From the NCBI GenBank assembly GCA_014526335.1, contig JACTAT010000040.1:6248715-6312714 (forward strand): a stretch of 64,000 nt of DNA. Direction: 5' to 3'. Source of the DNA: Chrysaora quinquecirrha. Taxonomy: Eukaryota; Cnidaria; Scyphozoa; Semaeostomeae; Pelagiidae. Of the stretch, positions 54,641 to 64,000 are shown in pieces. The notes beneath the pieces are model-generated. The model saw only the letters and a program-made list of their open reading frames with translations. It searched no databases and had not been told where the DNA came from. Each line of letters opens with the position of its first letter. Within the stretch, counting starts at the first letter, position 1. Both the position numbers and the translations under genes were made by a program.

Positions 54641-56533
54641 GTACCTCTAGAATGGCACAGAATGCATAGTTTTTTGCTTGCCGAGTGTGTTCCTACTGGG
54701 TATCTGAAGACATCTCACCTCACCTGTTTGTTGGAAACACTTGCTTTGTTGTTGATGTAGAACATTCCAGCCAAGAATACATACTTATCATAACGAAGCG
54801 GTGAAAATTTTCATACTACGTTTATCTACTAGAAACATGTACTGTGTTGTGTGATCTTTCATTTACTCTACTAATTTCCTCGCGTTCTGCCTTTTCGTTC
54901 TATTTCGTTTTATTTCGACAACGAGAAAAAGGAGATTAACGTTTTGACTTTTCACCACAGCAACAATACGGAAGAGAGAGAGAGGTATTTTGAATGAACT
55001 TTAAATCTGTCCGAAGGGACCGTAAAAACACAAGAAAGGTCCGTACCTTTAGAACCCTTCACACATCGAGACCTGTTGCAACAGGAGGAGCGTGTGGGTT
55101 GAACAATAGTAAACACGTGGCGTTAATTGCGGAACCGAGCATGTTGGATCGGCTTGGATGATGTCTCTACTCTTTTTCGACATTGAAAATTTTTTTTGCT
55201 TAACGGTTGTTAGAATTTCTCTTATCCCCCCCCCACTGATTTTATAGCAGAAATGGACTTTTCTAAAACACCAGCTTTTCAACTATTGGGGGGGGGCGAC
55301 CGACTATCTAGTCTTGGAATAGCATTTGCCATGCTTTACTAACAAGCTGATTGGTGAATTTCTCTCTTATTGACAAATAAGAAAATATTTTCAATATTAT
55401 TGGTTCTGGCAGTAAATCCATCAGTGTTTAATGAAAAAATTAAAAACAATCACTGTTACATTCCTCACCCTACCACTACTGATATATCCGATTTGAATAA
55501 TTAAAAATATACTGTTCTATACATTTGACGTCAAATTTTGTTTCTAACGCGAGACATTGCAACAGAGATTGATTTCTGCATAACCTTTTTCTTCAGCGTT
55601 CAACCTTGTCTTTAGACCCCAAAATGTAGCAGAGAGATGAAACGCCCATTGGCTTTTAATGATGTGCTATGATACGCGCATTGATGTGCTTTGCAACTCT
55701 TTCGTAGCGGTCCACAATTTTTAGTCGATACGGCGAGGATAAACATTTCGATACACTCTTACAAGATCATTTGTGCTTGGGTTAGTTTTTTTCTATTTTT
55801 TCACCGTCAATCGATTTAGGACAGTAGACTTACAGCAAGAGAGTCTAGTTTACGTCTCTTGTGGCTACCACAGAGCTTCAAAAAATATAGTATTGGTTAA
55901 AAAAAGCAATCAGTTTGGAGGCAGATGATGAAGTTTTAATTGCCCGCGCGTGACATGTCCCCTCGATGTCTCCCAGTTTAACCACCTTGGAAGCTTTGTG
56001 GCGCGCGAATAAATTTGTAGCGAGGGACACGTAAATGCTTCTATGTCTCCTCGACTAGGGGGATATGATACTCGCTAGTCACTCGCATGTTTAGCCACGC
56101 TGAGAGACACGCCGAATACAATGTCGCGCGCGACATGTCTCCTAGCTTTGCCATAGCTTAAGACCATTAGTCCCACATTAAGCGACTGTAAAATAACAAC
56201 AACAACATCGAGCGAAGTAGGAGGGTCCTTGCAGTGGGTACGTGCTTGTCCAGACACCATAATGCTGCGCAATGTCCGGCAAAATTAATTTTAGCAATTT
56301 AGATTATTCTATAAACGCTATGTGCAGTAGTGTGGTACATAAAATGAGTAAGGTGTCCACTACCTTAACGTCGCTAGGCAACAGTGAACTTACCAACGCA
56401 GGTGGCGTAGTTCAGCGGGAAAGTTTTTATTTATCTTGCGTTTTTATTTCAATTGCAAAAATCGAAGAATTCTCCCATGATAAATCAATAATTTATTATT
56501 TTTCACTCAGAAGTTGATGTCTAGATATAAAAT
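54641..56533. other. Long stretch without a supported gene
   Basis: Contains poly-C/G runs at 55224-55235 and 55289-55297, and scattered small ORFs. At 55940-56130 the phrase GCGCGCGACATGTC(T)CC recurs in variants, hinting at an old local duplication. Confidence 0.35.
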
Positions 56534-56659
56534 TTGAGGACAAAACTCGAAAGCGGTTATCTTGAGATAAAAACAGAGTGCATTTTCGTTCATTTGAATC
56601 TGACAACGATAAAATTACTTCAAAGAATCGTTTCTAGAGGAAAAACAAAAGGCTTCAGC

Positions 56660-57013
56660 ATGGCTCATATATATTTAGGCCAAGACGTCAAAGTAACGCT
56701 AACAGTTGTTTATATCTTCGCTGCTATAGCCTCAATATGGATAACTCTTTTCTCGCCGTATATACTAGAATGGCTTGGCGTCAAGCTGCACAAGAGGCCG
56801 AAGAATGTCAGGGATTGGCCTAAGATCTTCTTGATTCTCCTTATTCTACAGCCGATCACTTTCATGATGTCTGCGATTGGTTTGTGGTGGGTGAGTGCGT
56901 TCTCGTATGTGCCTGCGATACACTTCGGATTGACGCTACTGTCTTTCATCGCAATAGACTTTTTCAGAGTAGAAGAACCATGGGAGAAAGACTATGATTA
57001 TACAAGATTTTGA
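56660..57013 (+). CDS. Small membrane protein with three predicted helices
   Basis: I prefer the ATG at 56660 because it has a strong Kozak context (CAGCATGG) and starts right before the folded-looking part. An upstream in-frame ATG at 56534 adds 42 residues without clear features. The 117-residue product has hydrophobic segments at about 13-35 (TLTVVYIFAAIASIWITLF), 57-80 (FLILLILQPITFMMSAIGLW) and 84-105 (VPAIHFGLTLLSFIAIDFF), plus a short charged tail ending DYDYTRF. A basic loop (KLHKRPKNVRDWPK) joins the first two. I do not recognise a family. It is a single open exon, and codon use looks natural. Confidence 0.55.
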   Translation: MAHIYLGQDVKVTLTVVYIFAAIASIWITLFSPYILEWLGVKLHKRPKNVRDWPKIFLILLILQPITFMMSAIGLWWVSAFSYVPAIHFGLTLLSFIAIDFFRVEEPWEKDYDYTRF

Positions 57014-57129
57014 AAACATCAAAACTAAGACTACATGAGATTTTCAAGACAATTTTTGATTACTACCTAAATCATTGTGATTATATCTAAAATTTCTACT
57101 TCTTTGCTATTGTTATTTTATTGAGTATA

Positions 57130-57272
57130 GATTTATTACAAGTGACGCAGTTACGCCCATAAAATCTAGACCAACAACAACATCTATTCGCTACACTGAG
57201 CTTGAGTAGTCTTCTGACAACAGCAACAACTGAAGGTGGTAGCTGCGATAACAGGGACACATGTAATAAGTC
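57130..57272. mobile_element. M2-family MITE, diverged copy
   Basis: Ends GATTTATTACAAGTG and CACATGTAATAAGTC are flanked by TA. The interior shares AACAACAAC and TAGCTGCGATAAC with the family. Confidence 0.78.
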
Positions 57273-58100
57273 TATATTGCGCATTTAGTTTCCGATAGGA
57301 ACTTCATTAATAGTTTGTTCAGCTTGGTTTAACTTTTTCTACTGTGTATTTGATAAAGCTGTATTGCAACTGACGTGTGATGATATCATTAATGATGATT
57401 ATATTTCTTCTTTCACAGCTTGCTCATTCCTCTATTTTTGCTCAATGAATTCTCCTGATGATTATCATGAAATCGCTAATTATTATCTTTTACGTACATT
57501 ATTCCCCCTCTTTTAGCTACTTAAATCCTATAGCCAGATAACGTTGGCCTGGCCTTTAGAAAGGACCATAGGCCGGCCTATAGAAAGGGCCTTAGCCAAG
57601 AAAACGTTTTAAACGGTTGTATACTAACAAATCCAACAAATTCCAGTAACTGAATACTCCAGTTTCATACCGAAAGGCGCTATTACGTCGACGTAGGCAA
57701 CATCATGCCTAGCAAACTTTCAGGGCAATACTCATTGAGACTGGCAAGAAATAGCACAATCTTAAGGTTAGAGTCAAGGGACCAATTTGATGAATGAAAA
57801 CATTTAGGACTTATTCACTCAGTTAAACTGTTGGCAATTTCAGTGACACGAAAACTCCCCGAAGAACACCGCCTGGTACTTTTAGATTAATACATGTTTT
57901 TTGTCCTCCTTCTTTCCTAAAAGCCAAGAACATTATTCGAAAAATCCGGGGTTTTTTCAGATTTACAGATAGCATCTTTTGAAATAGTGGATAAGCGTCT
58001 CGTTAATAGTGCTATGTCAAATCTGGTCCATCATTGTACAAATCCAAGTCTTGAGATTCACGATCAGTTGATCTACACGAGCAGTGTTCTTCGTATTTCT
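57273..58100. other. 3' flank of the homeobox gene, nothing else recognised
   Basis: Short tandem GGCCTATAGAAAGG(A/G)CC at about 57570-57590. No gene supported. Confidence 0.35.
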
Positions 58101-58375
58101 TCACTTGTTCCAGACATGAGAGCAGTAACACGATGGTATAAATTCTTGAGTGTGGTTCACGGCACTGCTCCATCGTTTATATTTCATTCTCCTGTTCTGA
58201 AACCATACTTTCACTTGGAATTCAGTCAAGTCAAGGTATCTTGCTATTTGTGATCTATGATAGCGTGATGGATAACGACTAAGCTGAAACTGGCTCTCAA
58301 GCTCAGATCTTTGCTTCTTGCTAAACGTTGTCCGATCTCGTTTTGATTCCGACAATGACTGATTTCTTTTGTTCT
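58101..58375 (-). CDS. Homeobox gene, exon 2 with homeodomain
   Basis: After acceptor CATTTTAG (minus) in phase 1, the frame gives a short Asn/Ser/Lys-rich linker and then a homeodomain from RDRTTFSKKQRSELE. Helix 3 is LTEFQVKVWFQNRRMKYKR. The invariant W48, F49, N51 and R53 are present, with Gln at position 50 as in ANTP-class proteins. About 25 residues follow to TGA. The domain is diverged elsewhere (SQFQLSRYPSRYHRSQIARY), so I cannot name a family. A nuclear sequence-specific transcription factor. Confidence 0.85.
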
Positions 58376-59163
58376 CTAAAATGAAAACATCAGTGTTATA
58401 GAAAAAGAAATTGGTACAGGGTGACTGCTTAAGCAGAGAGTAAACACTCTTTCAAGAAACGGTTAGAGTTTTCGAAATTTGCACCAAATATGGAGCATAC
58501 AAAAGGCTGTTCCAATTCAAACGAATTTCCGTATGCTGTTAGCCAAACGTCTTTACACTATATACCGAAAAAATATAATTTATGAGTTTAGCAAAAGATT
58601 TTAAACCCTTTCCAGGCGACCAAAGTCAAAGCAAAATTCTCTTTAATCCAGCTTTTATTCCATCTAGTAAAGCCTTATATTGCTTAGATATTTTGCCAGA
58701 AGCTCTTTGCAGTGGCACAACGGGTATCGACTGTATACCTATAGATGCCAGATAATGCTCCATGCTACAGGCTACAAAGAAACGCTGAAGACACAAACAT
58801 GCTTGCATCGACTGACAAGAAGATCCAGTCAGTCACCCCAAAACATTTTGCCTTAAGAATTTTGAAAGTTTATCAAACAGTTAGGTAAATTAGCAAGCAA
58901 TCTCTGCCTGTCAGAGTCAGCGATTTCTGGCCTGCATCGACTAGCTAACAGTAATGTTATGACTTTGCAACTTTGAAAGATGGAAGTAGGTATCAACATA
59001 TGTTTTAGAAACTTCTTACAAGTGAAAACGAACATAGATTTCAAGGAAAACATTTGCATTGAGAAAATTCAGAGATCGAAAATAAAGCTATTGGACCTGT
59101 AACGATCCTTAGCAAACTAGGTAATCATTTTAGGTGGAAAACAAAGTCTGTAGTTTCACCCAC
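58376..59163. other. Intron of the homeobox gene
   Basis: Minus-strand GT-AG intron: donor AAAG|GTGGGT and acceptor TTCATTTTAG, both phase 1. No repeat recognised within. Confidence 0.6.
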
Positions 59164-59889
59164 CTTTCTTGTAGAATGGTCTTGGATTTGTCATCCAGTC
59201 GAACCTGTCTTCATTAGCGGTCTTCTGCCTTGGGATTTCAATCTTTGGTTCACTACAATCCATGCACGAATCTCCATCAATAATACCATTTCCAACAGCA
59301 TTACCTCTATTGCTGATAAATCCTCTGCATTCTCAACGGCATAATAGCCTGCTGTTCTGTGGTTATCAGAAATAGTAGTAATGCAATGTTCTTTGTTTCT
59401 GTCAAATTCTGCTTTGAAAAACGAGCTTTGGGCTTTTTGCCAGCCAAAGCAGCTTTTGCAGAAATCATTTGTTTCACACGAGGTACTCATTAAAGCATTG
59501 TTTGCAAACTCACAGGCATCTAAAGGTGCACTACATGGCAGCTCATAGCAGCTAGTACAATAGGCAGGATAATTCTCTGCAGCGAGCTGCCTCTTGAAGT
59601 GCGTGTCTCTATCTGCAGCGCTAAAGCAACCAGGACAAAACATGTCCTGCTCGAAACAGTTCCTTTGTCCGTAATGTTTACCGCACGAGTCTCTCCTTTT
59701 ACCAAGACATATAGGCTTCACGATACTGGAGTCTTTAGAAATTGCTGAAGAAACCTTTGCATAATTGCTGACTTGAAGAACGCTATGGTCGGCAGGACTG
59801 ATCTTGTCATTGTCTTGCTTTTTGGTAGGAGAAATTGCTAATATACTGTCAATAGAGAAAGTTGAGCTCTTCGAAACCATAGCATACAA
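59164..59889 (-). CDS. Homeobox gene, exon 1 (eh1-like and hexapeptide-like motifs; apparent frameshift)
   Basis: From ATG at 59889 (or 59880, better context) the frame has TFSIDSILAISP at residues 10-21, an eh1-type motif that in other homeodomain proteins recruits Groucho/TLE co-repressors. A Cys-rich middle follows (CGKHYGQRNC, CPGCF, CTSCYELPC, CKSCFGW). In this frame the exon would stop at 59191. A second frame, open from about 59330, reads CMDCSEPKIEIPRQ and then EDRFDWMTNPRPFYKK to the donor. DRFDWM resembles the hexapeptide that ANTP/Hox-type proteins use to bind PBC partners. It lies just before the homeodomain exon, as expected. So I infer a one-base shift or a missed small intron at about 59330. 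Confidence 0.7.
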
Positions 59890-60940
59890 TCGTACAAAAC
59901 AAATGCTTTGGCTATTGTGTTGTTATTAGAACGTTGCAAGCTCGCAGATGAATGTGAATGAGGGTAATGGTATAAGCTTGGCCTTATTGCCTTCAGAGAA
60001 TACCCAGTGTAAGCTGGCAATTCAGGTAGAGAGCTTGTAAAGTCAGCAGTTCCAAAACACGACTCTATAGTACGCACATCTGCAACGCTCGGTGTATAGG
60101 TTGAAGATTAGACTTTTAGATGACTTTTGCAAGCGATACTAGTACTATATTCAATAAACAATGATACCTTCGGATGGCAAGAAAGAAAGCAGCATTGCAA
60201 TATGAGCCACAGGTATGAGCACTTTGCAGTAACACAGCTTTCACGACAACCAGTTAGACAAATATCTTTAAGACTCAACTGAATACTGTAGATGTAATAG
60301 AACAAGAGGTACTACCTTTCTGAGCTTGAAAGAACAGGACTAAGCAAGGTTCCAGAGTGCCCGTGGATATATACACCATAAGTATTGGACACCTTTTTAC
60401 TGATGAAAGGTAAGGTTTTTCACGGGTGACCAGGTGTTTTTGGTTGGATTCAACTTCAGCAAGATTTACAACTCTCAAGCAGCCAAAATAATGTGATAAT
60501 TACACCAGGATGATACAGGATTTATCCTAATTACCCTACGTTGATGGACAAGAGAAGGCTGCTGATCAGAGATCCTCAACAGTTAATTATCGTTCCCACC
60601 CTTGAATAAGAAAAATATGAATGTAAAATCGTGGTGTTGCTCTCTGTGGCAGGGGGTACTAATCATTGTCTAGTCTCACTTCGATGTAACATTTTAATGC
60701 AGAAGTAAAGGGTTGAAGGAAAGAACCGAGAAATAGAGATTTCTTTGGAACAAGTGGAAGACTGACTTAAGACCCATGGAGACTGACTTCATTACTCTTT
60801 AACAATACACTACAATACGTGATGCAGCACTAATGACCACACAACTTACACTCAGATTAATCATGATCATAATCATATTCATAATCACAGTCATCTAAAT
60901 TATCAAATCATAATCATAAGCATAAACATTTTCATAGTCA
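59890..60940. other. Upstream of the homeobox gene
   Basis: Promoter expected; no motif singled out. Small ORFs have no features. Confidence 0.35.
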
Positions 60941-60954
60941 TAATAATCATAGTC

Positions 60955-60995
60955 ATTGTCATCATTATCATCATCATCATAATCATCATTATCAC

Positions 60996-61037
<42 letters not shown>

Positions 61038-61352
61038 TATCAAATCATCACCACCATCACCATCATTATCAAGACCATCACCACCATCATCATCACCATC
61101 ATCATGATCATAATCATCATCATCATCACCACCACCACCATAATCATTATCATCATAAGAATCATCATCATCATCATCATCATCATTATCGTCATCATAA
61201 TCATAATCATCATCATCACAATCCTTATCAAGATCATCACCTCCATCATCATCACCATCATCATGATCATGATTGTGATCATCATCACCACCACCACCAT
61301 AATCATCATCATCATCATCATCAGCATCAGCATCATCATCATCATCATCAGT
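60955..61352. repeat. (CAT)n microsatellite with a duplicated block
   Basis: CAT-rich triplets contain two copies of a block with CACCACCACCACCATAATC and CATCATGATCAT, about 170 bases apart (around 61125 and 61285). Open frames on both strands follow from composition. Confidence 0.93.
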
Positions 61353-62740
61353 GCAATGCAAAGATCTAGGAGTTTCAGTGGAATAATCGAGAGCAATGTG
61401 CCTCTGGTTGGCAATTAGACGCGTTGGAGAGTCGATCAAAGGAAAAGATTGTCAGTTCAACAAAGGATAATAACCTAACATTTCAATCAAGTTATCAATT
61501 ATCAAGGATAAAAAGTTTTAGTCGAGCGCAGTTTGATATTAATCCCGAAGAATAACTTGTATCTATTGGCCTCTATTTGCCAAAAAAAAGAAGCCAGAAA
61601 GTTAAGAAAGGTATTTTTTCTAAGATTTAGAAGATAACGATAAGAGGAGGCTTATCATAGCCTACCTTTTACGACATCTTTTAAGACGAATCTGAAAGCG
61701 AGCTGGCCCGAAGTTTCAAGCTAAGTGCAACAGCTCGTGAGTTGATGGCACGGGGTGATGGATCATTCTACAAGCCTACGTTCAGTTCAGCAGCCGATCA
61801 TTACCAAACTTAGAGGGTATCTTGGGTGTTCGTCCAGAATACTCGTCTAAGGGCAGGTTGCAATCAAGGGAGTCAAGGTCAGCTGCATAGCTATCATACA
61901 TAAACCTTGAACTGCATGAATATGCAGATCATCACCACTTGTTGGACACAGTGTACATCCAATCTGATGCAAGCATATGCTGGGGGGGGGGGAGGGGGTT
62001 GCCTTACAGAATGCTCTTGTAAAACTCCTTCAAAGCATTACGATAGCGAATCTATACGAACTACTGTGGTGGTATTTTTTTGCGTACTGTGGTGGGTTAT
62101 TATGCTTGATTTGGTGGTATTCTTTGCGTAGGTGGGGATGTGGTGGATTATTTTGAACCTTACTGTCGCGTAACTCACCAAAACTTCTGCTCCCCTCAAT
62201 AGAAAAACAATCTTCAATCTCTGAAATAACACCAAAAACCAAAAAGATAGCAAACCCACTTCACACTTTCGTAAATGGGCTTATCAGCCACTAGACCCGG
62301 CATTTACACACAATAAATAACCTTATTTGCGACTGATACACAATCAAGTGACAAGCCACAGAGAATAGACATCATTGAAATGTTACGTCATTTAATCCAA
62401 TTCAATCAAAAAAGTTCCTTTCGCACAGTGCAAAGAGCCTTACACGCCTTACATTTGTTGTTTGCGCAAGACATTCACAATGCTTTATATTGGTATTACT
62501 TTCTACGAAGCATCCTACTTTAGCAGCCAGCAGTCTTCGCATTACTTTCGCAATACCTTCTACGAATACTTTCACAACAATCTCACAAATGTCTACTTGC
62601 TATACTTTACTGCAACACTTTTCAAGATTTCAAGCAGACATTATATTTCGTTGAAATCATCGCCACTGCTCTAAAATACACTACACTAATACCACGCCAC
62701 ACTGCATACACTACATTACGCGCAGAGAAACATAACACAG
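61353..62740. other. Intergenic stretch, nothing recognised
   Basis: Contains a poly-G run at 61982-61996. Several short ORFs on both strands lack features. Confidence 0.35.
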
Positions 62741-62862
62741 GACAAGGAAACGCTACTCGCTACTTTTTACTACGCTACACTACACTACACTACACTACAT
62801 TACTACACTACGCTACATGACACGACAAGGCACATGACACGACACGACACACCGCACGACAC
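62741..62862. repeat. Simple repeats (ACACT)n and (GACAC)n
   Basis: Imperfect CTACACTACACTACAC and then CACGACACGACAC tracts. Confidence 0.8.
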
Positions 62863-63272
62863 TAAAGTGTATTGCATTATTACCATTATTATGTGGCGCT
62901 GTGGAGCCCCAAGCCCAGTGGAGCCCCAAGAGTCTGCTGGTGCTGGTTACGACTGTAGGGTTGGACACCTTGCACCCTCGGCACTTCTGCTTCTTGATAA
63001 GAACAGCTTTTACATATCATTGCCACATATTAGTCACTTAATCTGGAAAAGTGAGATCCACTCCTTATCATCTCACGTTTCCTGAATTATTTCTCACTAG
63101 TTTATCAGCAAATTAAGGTGTAAAGCCTTGTTGAAGACATGCTTAACTTGATTGACCAACGTAGAAATGCGTTACATAGGCTCTCGTAATAAATATACAA
63201 AAACAAACAAGACTCGGATGGAGTCTCTCTTGTCTTTCTCTGAATTATATGGCCAAAGCAACATTACTGGGC
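62863..63272. other. Intergenic stretch, nothing recognised
   Basis: No feature supported. Confidence 0.35.
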
Positions 63273-63275
63273 CTT

Positions 63276-63750
63276 TAGGCCATGGCCAAACGATCAATCA
63301 TTGTTTGTCAAACATTTGAAATTTGCTTGTCTAGCGAATGTTTTACCGTCTTGTCACGTCACAAAACAATGGTCTTCAGTTATTTTGAAATTTGTGCTTA
63401 TTTTTGTTTGTCAAGCAATGTTTTGTGAAGAGGTCAAACGTTCAAACATCGTTTGACAAGCATATCTTAAATGCTTGATCGTTTGGCCAAACATTGTTGG
63501 TCAAACATTTGAGATTGTCTTCATAAGAATTGTTTGACCGTTTGACCTGGCCATGTCAAAAACATTGCTTGACAAGCACGAACAAGCTAAATTAGTTTTT
63601 GAGTTACAGCAGCATTTGTTTTCAGCTGATTACACAATGTTTTTAAATATCTCTGAAATAGTAAGAAATGTCTTACGAGCAAGGCTTTGCGACATGGCTA
63701 TACATTCAAACATTGTTTGATAAGCAGATTTTAAATGTTTGGGCAGGGCC
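63276..63750. mobile_element. Two PIF/Harbinger-like MITE copies in tandem
   Basis: The left end is GGCCATGGCCAAACGATC after TTA. Two sets of the internal CACGTCACAAAAC and TTTTGTGA/TTTGCGACATGGC blocks occur, with the junction near 63490 (GTTTGGCCAAACATTG), and the right end is GGGCAGGGCC. It is either a tandem insertion or a dimer. Confidence 0.75.
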
Positions 63751-64000
63751 TCGCAAGTTAATCACCTCTCGCCAAATAAAACGCACCCACTGACTTAAGA
63801 GAGTTCGCCTGGGTACAGACAACTTTGGTCAACTATCTAGTTGACTACATCACTATCACATCTAGTCAGCTTGCCAGGTGTTATGAAAATAACGATTAAA
63901 ATAGATTAAAAATTGTTATATTTATCAGCCACAAAAACCAGATGGGCCTAGAAGGTTAATTTACACTCAGTCTGGTTCCAATTCTCACTTTTTCAAAAAT
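63751..64000. other. Window end, nothing recognised
   Basis: No feature supported. Confidence 0.3.

Noticed and set aside
60903..61439. 178-codon Asp-rich ORF
   Set aside because: Microsatellite product, as above.
1..64000. CRISPR arrays, bacterial-type operons or integrated viral genes
   Set aside because: Repeats here are tandem minisatellites or dispersed transposons without regular spacers, the genes have introns, and reverse transcriptases are LINE type with no viral structural genes.

Overview
This is an AT-rich animal nuclear window: short exons with GT-AG introns, dense transposon remnants and low gene density. A CR1-type retrotransposon whose ORF1 carries a 2A-like motif and an SGNH esterase, an ANTP-like homeobox gene and atypical rhodopsin-type receptors suggest an early-branching metazoan. 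A cnidarian is my best guess, with only moderate confidence; I cannot name a species. No rRNA gene, clear tRNA gene, CRISPR array or bacterial operon is visible.

Layout. 1-4710: a nearly identical (~99%) inverted repeat with arms of at least 1.18 kb. Its spacer holds an intronless seven-finger C2H2 zinc-finger gene (minus) and a TA-flanked MITE, and both outer ends are minisatellite. 5.3-14.1 kb: a nearly full-length but decayed CR1-like LINE (minus) lies head-to-head with a 5'-truncated second LINE (plus) that ends in poly(A). 14.6-45.6 kb: mostly MITEs, with what looks like a dispersed family of small secreted cysteine-rich genes on the plus strand. The family shows signal-peptide exons at 17.8, 31.35 and 40.9 kb, and cysteine-module exons at 21.6, 24.5, 44.1, 44.9 and 45.4 kb. 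All visible junctions are phase 0. This family is the best candidate for something undescribed.

45.8-52.4 kb: two tandem two-exon GPCR genes on the minus strand. The first looks intact; the second is broken by a 146-bp LINE tail related to the CR1 element at 5.9-11.1 kb. Complex minisatellites lie between them and inside the second gene's intron. 53.1-61 kb: more MITEs, a terminal LRR exon (minus) abutting a hAT-like end, a small three-helix membrane protein (plus), and a homeobox gene (minus) with an N-terminal eh1-like motif, a hexapeptide-like motif and an apparent frameshift in exon 1. 61-64 kb: simple repeats and tandem Harbinger-like MITEs.

The mobile elements fall into recognisable groups: TA-flanked Tc1/mariner-type MITEs (four families), TWA-flanked PIF/Harbinger-like MITEs, hAT-like elements with ~8-bp duplications, one perfect hairpin with a 9-bp duplication (Mutator-like), tRNA-derived SINEs and at least three LINE lineages. 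Several are nested, so their order of insertion can be read directly.
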